Assembly (NCBI GenBank): GCA_017459865.1
Contig: JAFUCD010000028.1
Span: forward strand, 1 to 64,000
Reading direction: 5' to 3'
Source of the DNA: Oscillospiraceae bacterium
GTDB taxonomy: Bacteria > Bacillota_A > Clostridia > Oscillospirales > Oscillospiraceae
DNA length: 64,000 bases
Below are positions 16,728 to 24,330 of this stretch, piece after piece; within the stretch, counting starts at the first letter, position 1; each line of letters starts with the position of its first letter. The translations under genes and the position numbers were made by a program. The notes under the pieces were generated by a model. The model made no database searches. It was not told the DNA's origin and saw only the letters and a program-made list of their open reading frames with translations.

Positions 16728-17391
16728 ATTCAGCGTTCCTTTCTTCCGGCTGCGCGGATTCGGATTTTCGGGAGTTTTGTTTTTTCGGTTTATCGTCCTT
16801 GGGTCTGTTCTTGTCCTTCAGCAGCAGCACCAGCGCCTTGAAGGCGAACACGATGCCGATGCCGAGCACCTGTCCGATGCGGATCGTGAGTCTGAGTCTG
16901 CCGGAGACGGCGGGCTTATCGGCAAGGAAGTCCGCGCCGACCAGCACCTCGCGTTTGCGGATGATGAGCGCGCGCTTGGCAAGCGGGTACAGCCCGTCGA
17001 GCGCGGCGCGCACCTTCCCCGTCAGCATGGCGACGTCGTAGGGGTCGGAGCCGCCCGCGATGAAGACGAGGCGGAACACGTCCACATGCAGCTTGCGCCG
17101 GAAGGTGTTCACCGCCTGCAGCGCGAGCTTCGCCACGCCCAGCAGGAACGACAGGCTGAGCTTTTTCTTCTCCTTGGGCTTGTCGTCCTTCTTCTTCGGC
17201 TTTTTGGGCTTTTTCGGTTTTTTCTTTTTCTCCGGCTTTGGCTTTTTCGGCAGGATCGTGAGCGTGACCGGTCCCGCGACGACCTTGAGCGTGAGCACAT
17301 CGTCTTCATACGACGCGTCCACGCCGACGCGCAGGAGGCACACCAGCACGATCAGCGCCGCCAGAGCCAGAAGGATCCAAACGGCAGTCAA
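16717..17391 (-). CDS. DUF2953 membrane-anchored protein
   Basis: 224 residues. A single N-terminal transmembrane segment (WILLALAALIVLVCLL) is followed by a short beta region. A linker of about 27 residues (about 49-77) is very lysine- and proline-rich (KPEKKKKPKKPKKPKKKDD), and then comes the DUF2953 domain (LHVDVFRLVFIAGGSDPYD). The gene commonly precedes ytfJ in Firmicutes (YtfI position) and is thought to be sporulation-linked; its activity is unknown. The strongly basic linker might contact acidic polymer or membrane. It starts 8 nt after scpB. Confidence 0.85.
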   Translation of the reverse strand: MTAVWILLALAALIVLVCLLRVGVDASYEDDVLTLKVVAGPVTLTILPKKPKPEKKKKPKKPKKPKKKDDKPKEKKKLSLSFLLGVAKLALQAVNTFRRKLHVDVFRLVFIAGGSDPYDVAMLTGKVRAALDGLYPLAKRALIIRKREVLVGADFLADKPAVSGRLRLTIRIGQVLGIGIVFAFKALVLLLKDKNRPKDDKPKKQNSRKSESAQPEERNAEYGT

Positions 17392-17398
17392 AGCGCCA

Positions 17399-18043
17399 TC
17401 ACTCCCCCGCCGGGCTTACCTCCGGCTGCTGTGTCGGTTCGGCCTCGGCGGCCTCCTCGATCGTGACCTGCTCGCCGCGGCTCTGCAGCTCCGCGATGGC
17501 GGCCTGCAGCTTTTCCGCACCCTCGTTCGTGGCGAGATCCGGCAGCACGGGCAGCTCCTCGAGCGTGACCATGCCCATCGTGCGCAGGAAAAGCGCGCTC
17601 GTCTGATAGAGCGTGGGTCTGCCGGGCGCCTCCAGTCTGCCGCACGGCTCGATGAGCCCGCGCTCTGTGAGCATACCGACGGTATAGGAGCTGTCCACGC
17701 CGCGCACCTGGTCGATATAGGCGCGGGTCACGGGCTGGAAATACGCCACGACGGCGAGCACCTCCAGCGCGGACTGCGACAGCTTCGGCGGCTTGCGCTG
17801 CTCGAGCGCGCGCACGACGTAGGTCGCGTACTCCGGCGCGGAGCACAGCTGCAGGCTGTCGTTCATCTGCACGAGCCGGATGCCGCTCGCGGCGTCGAGA
17901 TACGCCTCCTGCAGCTCCTTCGCGGCGGAGACGATCGTCTGCGTCTCCTCGCCCAGCACCTGCGCGATGCGCGCGGCTTTCATCGGATCGCCCGACGCAA
18001 ATAGTATCGCCTCAATGGCGGCGAGCAATTCATCATGTTCCAT
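17399..18043 (-). CDS. scpB: Segregation and condensation protein B
   Basis: 214 residues. Two winged-helix domains are recognisable (MEHDELLAAIEAILFASGDP; LSQSALEVLAVVAYFQPVTRAYIDQVRG; GRPTLYQTSALFL). ScpB binds ScpA within the SMC condensin complex that compacts and segregates the chromosome. It lacks a long acidic tail but has about 45 extra residues rich in Glu, Ala and Pro. It follows scpA by 12 nt. Confidence 0.95.
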   Translation of the reverse strand: MEHDELLAAIEAILFASGDPMKAARIAQVLGEETQTIVSAAKELQEAYLDAASGIRLVQMNDSLQLCSAPEYATYVVRALEQRKPPKLSQSALEVLAVVAYFQPVTRAYIDQVRGVDSSYTVGMLTERGLIEPCGRLEAPGRPTLYQTSALFLRTMGMVTLEELPVLPDLATNEGAEKLQAAIAELQSRGEQVTIEEAAEAEPTQQPEVSPAGE

Positions 18044-18055
18044 AAATCCAATTCC

Positions 18056-18862
18056 TTATTCGGCAAATTCCATGTTTTCGAGGATCTCGGTCGTGTCGCC
18101 CTCTCCGGTGAAGCTCGCGACATACTCCCCGTTCTGCTCCGAGAGCATCAGGTTCCCCATGCTGCACAGCTCCAGCACGCACAGAAACGTCGCGATGATC
18201 TCGCTGCGGCTTTCGCATTCGGCATACAGCACGGAAAGGCGCGTCTCGCCGTCGAGCTTGAGCCGCTCGATGACCGCGCGGCTCTTGTCGCGCACGCTGT
18301 AGACGATGCGCTGCGGCGCGTTGAACACCAGCGGCTCGGGCACGCTCGCGCCGGAGCGCGTGAACACGCTCAGAAGCGCGCGCAGAAGGTCCGTCTGCTC
18401 GATGGCGTAGGGGTATTCGCTGCGCTGCCGCTTCAGCGGCTCGGGCGGCTTGGAGTGGTAGTCGATGCCGGTCTGCGCCGCCGCCTCCAGAAGCGGTGTG
18501 ACGCTCTTGAGCGCCGTGTAGGTGTCCTTGGCCTTGAGCTGCTCGAGCGAGGCGATGAGCTGCTCGAGCTCGGAGATCTCCTTCTCCTCCGTGAGCAGCA
18601 TCCGCGTTTTGATGTAAAGCAGATACGACGCCATCTGGATGAACTCGCTCGCGATCTCGAGGTCGAGCTCCTCCATTTTTCGCAGGTAATCAAGATATTG
18701 GTCGAGGATCTCCGCGACGGGGATGTCGCGGATCTCGATCTTGTTTTTCGAAAGCAGCAGGAGGATCAGGCTGAGGGGGCCCTCAAAATCCACCATATCG
18801 CTTTTTTCATGGACCACGCCCTCCAGATGATAGGTCGGATCCGATTTAACCGATGAGCTCAT
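18056..18862 (-). CDS. scpA: Segregation and condensation protein A (kleisin)
   Basis: 268 residues from the ATG at 18862, with GGAG and GGGG upstream; the longer frame is antisense-like arginine-rich sequence. The family N-terminus is clear (VDFEGPLSLILLLLSKNKIEIRDIPVAEI, quoted here only as its key pieces DFEGPL and KIEIRDIPVAEI). A Glu-rich linker follows, then the C-terminal winged helix with YAECESRSEIIATFLCVLEL. ScpA bridges SMC heads and binds ScpB. Its start overlaps the M50 protease gene by 17 nt. Confidence 0.94.
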   Translation of the reverse strand: MSSSVKSDPTYHLEGVVHEKSDMVDFEGPLSLILLLLSKNKIEIRDIPVAEILDQYLDYLRKMEELDLEIASEFIQMASYLLYIKTRMLLTEEKEISELEQLIASLEQLKAKDTYTALKSVTPLLEAAAQTGIDYHSKPPEPLKRQRSEYPYAIEQTDLLRALLSVFTRSGASVPEPLVFNAPQRIVYSVRDKSRAVIERLKLDGETRLSVLYAECESRSEIIATFLCVLELCSMGNLMLSEQNGEYVASFTGEGDTTEILENMEFAE

Positions 18863-19511
18863 ATCCCCACTCCGCAAAGATGAATAGTTTATCGAACGCC
18901 GTCTGCGTGATCGCCGAGAGCGGTCTGCCGAGCACGCCCGTCGCGACGAGCGCGAGCAGCAGGAGCATGCCGTAGCGCTCATAGCGCATGAGCAACGCGT
19001 ACTGCCGGTCGGGCAGCACCGCGCCCAGCACCTTCGAGCCGTCCAGCGGGCTGATCGGCAGGATGTTGAAAATGGCGAACGACAGGCTGATCGACGCCGT
19101 GAGCGCGATCATCTCCAGCACGAAGCCCTCGCCGTTCAGCGGCTTATACAGCAGCCCGTAGAGAAAGAGGAACACAATCGTGATCAGCACGTTCATCAGC
19201 GGCCCTGCGACAGCCGTGACCGCCATGCCGCGTCTGGGGTTTTCAAAGCGGCTCATGTTCACCGGCACGGGCTTTGCCCAGCCGAAATGGAACACCACCA
19301 TCATCACGAGCCCCATCAGGTCGAGATGCTTGATCGGGTTGAGCGTGAGTCTGCCCGCGTCCTTCGCCGTGGTGTCGCCGAGCCAGTAGGCGACGACGCC
19401 GTGCGCCAGCTCGTGAAGCGTGATGCAGATCAGCGCCGGGACCACGCTCAGCAGCATGTTCGTCAGAAAGGACCAGTCCAGACCGTTCCAGATCGTCTGT
19501 ATCGTCGACAC
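18846..19511 (-). CDS. Site-2 protease family (M50) membrane metallopeptidase
   Basis: 221 residues from the GTG at 19511, which has GGGAGG 8 nt upstream. LHELAHG (H33, E34, H37) sits in the first membrane segment and is the zinc-binding protease motif. The third ligand is Asp in ILPISPLDGS. About five hydrophobic segments fit the short S2P/YwhC-like group often found beside scpA in Firmicutes. Substrates are unknown. A TTGTAT-17-TATAAT promoter lies just upstream, so this gene probably starts the scpA-scpB-DUF2953-ytfJ-rluB transcript. Confidence 0.88.
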   Translation of the reverse strand: MSTIQTIWNGLDWSFLTNMLLSVVPALICITLHELAHGVVAYWLGDTTAKDAGRLTLNPIKHLDLMGLVMMVVFHFGWAKPVPVNMSRFENPRRGMAVTAVAGPLMNVLITIVFLFLYGLLYKPLNGEGFVLEMIALTASISLSFAIFNILPISPLDGSKVLGAVLPDRQYALLMRYERYGMLLLLALVATGVLGRPLSAITQTAFDKLFIFAEWGYELIG

Positions 19512-19557
19512 GCACCCCGCCTCCCTTTCAAAAGCATATATGCATCCATATTGATTT

Positions 19558-19586
19558 ATTATAGCAAAGATCGGTAGAAAATACAA
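19558..19586 (-). promoter_or_regulatory. Promoter of the M50-scpA-scpB operon
   Basis: TTGTAT (19586-19581), a 17-nt spacer and TATAAT (19563-19558) on the minus strand, 47 nt before the GTG start. Confidence 0.65.
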
Positions 19587-19620
19587 CTCCGCATGTTGTG
19601 TAAATTCGGCGTTCTGTCCG

Positions 19621-19650
19621 TTGCGGGCCGCGGGCGGCGCGCAGTATAAT
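19621..19650 (+). promoter_or_regulatory. Promoter of the patatin gene
   Basis: TTGCGG (19621-19626), an 18-nt GC-rich spacer and TATAAT (19645-19650), 30 nt before the ATG at 19680. It is divergent from the M50 promoter. Confidence 0.6.
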
Positions 19651-19679
19651 AAACATAGTGTCAAGAAAGGATGAACGCA

Positions 19680-20594
19680 ATGGATGCAACATTATTGACT
19701 GCGGCCTCGGGGCTGCCGAACGGGCGGGCGAACGACACGGTGACGCCCGGCTGTCTGGTGCTGGAGGGCGGCGCGTTCCGCGGCGTGTACACCGAGGGCG
19801 TCATCGACCTGCTGATGCTGACGGGGCTGAATCTCCAGACCACGGTGGGCACCTCCGCCGGGGCGCTGAACGGTCTGAACTACGTCTCGGGGCAGATCGG
19901 ACGCGGCGCGCGGATGAATCTTCTCTACCGCCACGACCAGCGCTACGTGGGCGTGACGGCGATGCGGCACAACAAGGGCGTGATCGGCTTCGACTTCATG
20001 TTCTCCGACGAGATGGACGCCGTGGAGCCGTTTGATTATGAGCGCCTGATGCGCGGCGATCGCCGCTTTCTCGCGTGCGTGTCGAACCTGCGCACCGGCA
20101 AGGCGGAGTACCATGAGGCGGGCAAGTGTGAAGACATCTATCAGTCGGCGCGCGCCTCGGCCTCGATGCCGTTTCTCTCCAGACCCGTGATGATCGCCGG
20201 GGATCCCTATCTCGACGGCGGGTGCTGCTGCAAGGTGCCGTATCGATGGGCGCTCGACGAGGGCTTTGAAAAGATCGTCGTCGTGCGCACGCAGCACCGC
20301 GATTACCGCAAGGATCTCTCCCGCCACCGCGCACAGGGCGCGGCGCACGCGGTGTATCACGCGTACCCGGAGTTTGCCGAATCGCTCGCGAACAGCAGCG
20401 CGGACTACAACCGCCAATGCGAGGAGCTGCTGGAGCTCGAGGCGAGCGGGCGCATCTTCATGATCGCGCCGTCGGAGCCGGTAAACATCAGCCGTCTCGA
20501 GGGCGATATGGACAAGCTCCGCGCGCTGTACGACCTCGGCATGCGGGACGCAACGGACGTCCTCCCCGCGCTGCGGAAGTATCTGGCCAAGTAA
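19680..20594 (+). CDS. Patatin-like phospholipase
   Basis: 304 residues from the ATG at 19680; AAAGG is 9 nt upstream, while the ATG at 19671 directly abuts that site. The oxyanion motif GGAFRGVY, nucleophile motif GTSAG and the DGG motif holding the catalytic Asp (YLDGGCCCKVPY) define a Ser-Asp patatin acyl hydrolase. No signal peptide is present, so it probably acts on membrane lipids from the cytoplasm. It is a single-gene unit ending at the terminator at 20741. Confidence 0.9.
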   Translation: MDATLLTAASGLPNGRANDTVTPGCLVLEGGAFRGVYTEGVIDLLMLTGLNLQTTVGTSAGALNGLNYVSGQIGRGARMNLLYRHDQRYVGVTAMRHNKGVIGFDFMFSDEMDAVEPFDYERLMRGDRRFLACVSNLRTGKAEYHEAGKCEDIYQSARASASMPFLSRPVMIAGDPYLDGGCCCKVPYRWALDEGFEKIVVVRTQHRDYRKDLSRHRAQGAAHAVYHAYPEFAESLANSSADYNRQCEELLELEASGRIFMIAPSEPVNISRLEGDMDKLRALYDLGMRDATDVLPALRKYLAK

Positions 20595-20634
20595 ATTCGA
20601 GCGGTCAGCACCGCGCGGTTACATCTCGGGACAC

Positions 20635-20713
20635 GGCGCGATGTGGGCATCGCGCCCTACGGATACACCGGGAAATGCGCGTATTCCCTGTAGGGGCGAT
20701 TCACGAATCGCCC
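20635..20713. repeat. REP-like double palindrome, copy 1
   Basis: Two palindromes: GGCGCGAT/ATCGCGCC (20635-20656, followed by CTACGG) and GGGCGATTC/GAATCGCCC (20694-20713, preceded by CCTGTA). The same arrangement recurs at 33773-33847 with different loop and arm bases, so pairing rather than sequence is kept. It lies between the patatin stop and the terminator. Confidence 0.65.
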
Positions 20714-20740
20714 GTTTCCCGGACGAACACCGAACACGAT

Positions 20741-20776
20741 AAGAGCGTCATTCCAAACGCGGAATGACGCTCTTTG
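20741..20776. terminator. Bidirectional intrinsic terminator
   Basis: AAGAGCGTCATTCC (20741-20754) pairs perfectly with GGAATGACGCTCTT (20761-20774). It lies between convergent genes (patatin, plus; membrane protein, minus) and can serve both. Confidence 0.75.
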
Positions 20777-20793
20777 CAGTACCTGACCTGTTT

Positions 20794-21222
20794 TCAATAC
20801 TTCTGTCGCCGATACTTACATCTGCTCCTAAAGCCTTCGGGATATTTTGTCCGGTAAAAGAAAAGGAGCACACCATTTCCAAGGATCAGCCCAAGCCCCA
20901 CCCGATCTTCGACCAGCGGATGCCCAAGTGCAAGCGGAAGAATCACCAAAACGACAGCAGCAGCCACAGTCACCAAAAGCAGCACAAGATAAAGAATCTC
21001 ATACGGCCAGAAAACGGATTTATAAAGTTTGAGACTCACTCCGTATGACAAAAGTGTGATTCTGTTCCATACTGTCTGTTCCCTGTAGAAGCGCTCTGCA
21101 TTTTTTCGACTCACATCCCCTTCGGGCAGCGTTTGAATAATGTCACGTGCGCTGCTCAAATTCACGCACAGGCAAAAGATTGCGCCGAACACTGTGCACC
21201 AGTAATCGAATGAAAGCGCCAC
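20794..21222 (-). CDS. Small membrane protein of unknown function
   Basis: 142 residues with a GTG start at 21222 preceded by AAGGAG at 6 nt. An N-terminal hydrophobic segment (VFGAIFCLCVNL) precedes a charged stretch (SRKNAERFYREQTVWNRI) and two closely spaced hydrophobic segments, then a basic C-terminus (RSRCKYRRQKY). GC content is low relative to neighbours, as for the membrane proteins at 9088-10501. No family is recognised. Confidence 0.65.
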   Translation of the reverse strand: MALSFDYWCTVFGAIFCLCVNLSSARDIIQTLPEGDVSRKNAERFYREQTVWNRITLLSYGVSLKLYKSVFWPYEILYLVLLLVTVAAAVVLVILPLALGHPLVEDRVGLGLILGNGVLLFFYRTKYPEGFRSRCKYRRQKY

Positions 21223-21273
21223 AGTTGCTCCTTCTTTCCGGTTATTCGTACCGCTGATTGCTGCTTTTACGCT

Positions 21274-21945
21274 TCACAGCCGCTCCAGCGCGGCCTTGGC
21301 CGCGGCCTGTTCGGCCTCTTTCTTCGACCTGCCGGTGCCGGAGCCGAGCTCCGCGCCGTTTAAGAGCACCGCCATCGTGAAGCGCTTGTTGTGGTCCGGG
21401 CCGCTCTCGCCCGTGAGACGGTATTCCAGATGCTGGTCCGCCTTGCGCTGCACGCGCTCCTGCAGCTCGGTCTTGTAGTCGACGACATGGTGCATCACAC
21501 CGGCGTCCAGCCCGGCGAGCACCTTCGTGAGGATGAACGCGCGCGCGACCTCGAGTCCGCCGTCGAGATACATGGCGGCGATGATCGCCTCCACGGCGTC
21601 GGCGAGGATGCTCGGGCGCTCGCGCCCGCCGGTGTGCGACTCGCCCTTGCCGAGCAGGAGGTAATCCCCCAGCCCGAGTCCGAGGGCCACGGCGTGCAGA
21701 CTCTGCTCACACACGAGCTCGGCACGCATGCGGCTGAGCTTGCCCTCCGGCAGGTCGGGAAACAGCGTATAGAGCTTTTCCGCCGTGACCATGCCGAGCA
21801 CGGAATCGCCCAGGAACTCCAGCCGCTCGTTGCTCACGCACCCGGCGGCGCGGCGCTCGTTGGCGTAGCTGGAATGCATGAGCGCGTTCTCCAGAAGCCC
21901 GCGGTCGCGGAACGCATAGCCGAGCTTCGCTTCCAGCGCCTGCAT
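21274..21945 (-). CDS. rnc: Ribonuclease III
   Basis: 223 residues, typical length. The catalytic domain has NERLEFLGDSVLG with the acidic metal-binding residues and ILADAVEAIIAAMYLDGG. The C-terminal double-stranded RNA-binding domain starts near DYKTELQE and ends GRSKKEAEQAAAKAALERL. It processes rRNA precursors and structured mRNA. Its ATG overlaps the plsX TGA (TGATG), so translation is coupled. Confidence 0.96.
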   Translation of the reverse strand: MQALEAKLGYAFRDRGLLENALMHSSYANERRAAGCVSNERLEFLGDSVLGMVTAEKLYTLFPDLPEGKLSRMRAELVCEQSLHAVALGLGLGDYLLLGKGESHTGGRERPSILADAVEAIIAAMYLDGGLEVARAFILTKVLAGLDAGVMHHVVDYKTELQERVQRKADQHLEYRLTGESGPDHNKRFTMAVLLNGAELGSGTGRSKKEAEQAAAKAALERL

Positions 21946-22967
21946 CAGGCTTCCTCCTTCGAGGCGACGCGCATCTCGCTGACATGCGCCGTGATCTCAT
22001 CGATGATGCCGGACTCGGCAAACGCCTTCGCCTGCCGGATCGCGGCAAAAAAGCTCTTCGCGTCCGACGAGCCGTGCGCCTTGATGACGGGCTTGGAGAT
22101 GCCCAGCATCGCCGTGCCGCCGACCTCGCTGGGATCGAGCTGCGCCTTGAGCGCGCCGAACTCGCCCTTGATGAGAAGCGCCGAGAAGAGATTCTTCACG
22201 TTCTTTTTGAACATGCCCTTGAGAAGGCTCAGCATGTACTTGAGCGTGCCCTCGATGCCCTTCAGGAGGATGTTGCCGGTAAAGCCGTCCGTGACGAGCA
22301 CGTCGACCTCGTCCTTGAAGATCTGAGACGCCTCGACGTTGCCGATGAAGCGGATGCGCCCCTGCGCGTCGGCTTCCTTTAAAAGTGCATACGCCTCATG
22401 ACGGAGCGTATCGCCCTTGTGCTCCTCGGTGCCGTTGCAGAGCAGCCCCACGCGCGGCGCCGTGACGCCGTGCATGCGCTTCATATAGAAATTGCCCATG
22501 AACGCGAACTGCAGCAGATACTCCGCCGTGCACTCCACGTTCGCGCCGCAGTCGATGAGCATACAGCCGCTGCCGCCGTTCGGCAGGACCGGCGCCAGCG
22601 CCGCGCGCCGGATCCCGCGCACACGCTTGACCGTGAGCGTCGCGCCCGTCAAAAGCGCGCCCGTGCTGCCCGCGGAGACGACCGCGTCGCCCGCGCCCTC
22701 TTTCAGCAGGCGCAGCGCCACCGCCATGGAGGAATCCTTCTTCCGGCGCGTCGCGGTGCTGGGATCGTCGTCCATCGTGATGACCTCGCGCGCGTCGACG
22801 ATCTCAGGCATGTCCGCGACCTTCTCGGCACGCAGGACGGTCTCGATCTCCTCCTGCTTTCCGACGAGCAGAAGGTCCACACCGAGCTCCTTGCGCGCCC
22901 TGAGCGCGCCCTTTACGATCTCCCGCGGGGCGTTGTCGCCGCCCATCGCGTCGATGATGATTTTCAT
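21945..22967 (-). CDS. plsX: Phosphate acyltransferase PlsX
   Basis: 340 residues. IDAMGGDNAP at the N-terminus, SAGSTGALL and VTDGFTGN are family signatures. It converts acyl-ACP to acyl-phosphate at the start of membrane phospholipid synthesis. The usual fapR, fabD or acpP neighbours are absent; instead its ATG overlaps the trmFO stop (ATGA) and its stop overlaps rnc. Confidence 0.95.
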   Translation of the reverse strand: MKIIIDAMGGDNAPREIVKGALRARKELGVDLLLVGKQEEIETVLRAEKVADMPEIVDAREVITMDDDPSTATRRKKDSSMAVALRLLKEGAGDAVVSAGSTGALLTGATLTVKRVRGIRRAALAPVLPNGGSGCMLIDCGANVECTAEYLLQFAFMGNFYMKRMHGVTAPRVGLLCNGTEEHKGDTLRHEAYALLKEADAQGRIRFIGNVEASQIFKDEVDVLVTDGFTGNILLKGIEGTLKYMLSLLKGMFKKNVKNLFSALLIKGEFGALKAQLDPSEVGGTAMLGISKPVIKAHGSSDAKSFFAAIRQAKAFAESGIIDEITAHVSEMRVASKEEA

Positions 22968-24283
22968 GATTGCAGCACTTCTTTCTCTGTAATGAGTGTA
23001 TCGATGATATTGAGAGAGCGCTCGGAAATGGCGGCGTTTTTGTTGCGCTTGCCCTTCACGCGGTAGCCGAGCTCTTTGATGATGCCGAAGTTGATGTTCA
23101 TCGGCTGGAAATCGCCGACGCTGCCGCCGGAGACATACAGCCCCAGCGCGCCGATGGCGGTCTCCTGCGGGAAGTCCACGGCGCTGAGCCCCAGGACCTC
23201 CGCCGCCGTCTCGATGCCGACGAGCGCGCCGGACGCGCAGGACTCCACATAGCCCTCGACGCCCGTCATCTGTCCGGCGAAGCGGATGCGCGGGTCGGCC
23301 TTCAGGCGGTAATAGCGGTCGAGCAGCTTGGGGGAATTCAGATACGTGTTGCGGTGCATGACGCCGTAGCGCACGAACTCGGCGTTTTTCAGCGCCGGGA
23401 TCATGGAAAACACGCGCTTCTGCTCGCCCCACGTCAGATGCGTCTGGAAGCCGACGAGGTTATAGAGCGTGCCCTCGGCGTTGTCGCGCCGGAGCTGCAC
23501 GACGGCGTAGTTGTCCTTCCCCGTGCGCGGATCGCGCAGGCCGACGGGTTTTAAAGGGCCATAGCGGAGCGTGTCCTCGCCGCGCCGCGCCATGACCTCG
23601 ACGGGCATGCAGCCCTCGAAGACGCCGCCGTCGTCAAAGCCGTGCACGGGCGCTTCCTTCGCCGCGACGAGCTCGCGCACAAAGGCGGTGTACTCCGCCT
23701 GATCCATCGGGCAGTTTACATAATCCGCTGTACCCTTGTCATAGCGGGAGGCGAAGAAGGCGCTCTCCATATCGACGCTCTCGAGCGTGACGATGGGCGC
23801 GACGGCGTCATAGAAGTGCAGATCGAACTCCGGGCAGAGTTTTGCGATCGTCTCCGCCATCGCGTCGGACGTGAGCGGTCCCGTGGCGAGCACGACCGTG
23901 CCCTCCGCGGGGATCTCTGTCGCCTCGGCTTCGACGATCTCGATGTTCGGGTGATGGCGGAGCTTCTCCGTGATCGTGCGGGCGAAGCCCTCGCGGTCGA
24001 CGGCGAGCGCGCCGCCGGCGGCGACGCGGTTTTGATCCGCGCTCAGCATGATGACGGAGTCGAGCTTCCGCAGCTCCGCCTTCAAGAGTCCCACGGCGTT
24101 CGTGAGCTCATCGCTGCGCAGGGAGTTGGAGCACACGAGCTCGGCGAAGTCCGGCGAGACGTGCGCGGGGGTCATCTTGTGCGGCTTCATCTCGACGAGC
24201 CGCACCGGCACGCCGCGCTTGGCGAGCTGCCACGCGCATTCGCTGCCGGCAAGTCCCGCGCCGATGACGGTAACGGGAGTCAT
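22964..24283 (-). CDS. trmFO: tRNA uridine-54 C5-methyltransferase (folate- and FAD-dependent)
   Basis: 439 residues from the ATG at 24283, with AAGGAG 7 nt upstream; a second ATG at 24289 is too close to that site. The FAD motif is VIGAGLAGSECAWQLA. ELVCSNSLRSDELTNAVGLLK and GCMPVEVMARRGEDTLRYGP are TrmFO signatures. It makes ribothymidine-54 in tRNA using methylenetetrahydrofolate. It commonly sits between topA and codY/hslV or plsX in Firmicutes, as here after topA. Confidence 0.96.
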   Translation of the reverse strand: MTPVTVIGAGLAGSECAWQLAKRGVPVRLVEMKPHKMTPAHVSPDFAELVCSNSLRSDELTNAVGLLKAELRKLDSVIMLSADQNRVAAGGALAVDREGFARTITEKLRHHPNIEIVEAEATEIPAEGTVVLATGPLTSDAMAETIAKLCPEFDLHFYDAVAPIVTLESVDMESAFFASRYDKGTADYVNCPMDQAEYTAFVRELVAAKEAPVHGFDDGGVFEGCMPVEVMARRGEDTLRYGPLKPVGLRDPRTGKDNYAVVQLRRDNAEGTLYNLVGFQTHLTWGEQKRVFSMIPALKNAEFVRYGVMHRNTYLNSPKLLDRYYRLKADPRIRFAGQMTGVEGYVESCASGALVGIETAAEVLGLSAVDFPQETAIGALGLYVSGGSVGDFQPMNINFGIIKELGYRVKGKRNKNAAISERSLNIIDTLITEKEVLQS

Positions 24284-24300
24284 AAGCATTCTCCTTTTCA

Positions 24301-24329
24301 AAAAGGGCGACCCTTGCGGCCGCCCTTTC
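24301..24329 (-). terminator. Hairpin between topA and trmFO
   Basis: AAAGGGCG (24302-24309) pairs with CGCCCTTT (24321-24328), followed on the minus strand by TTGAAAAGG. It may attenuate rather than fully stop read-through from topA to trmFO, because the trmFO ribosome binding site follows directly. Confidence 0.6.
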
Positions 24330-24330
24330 A

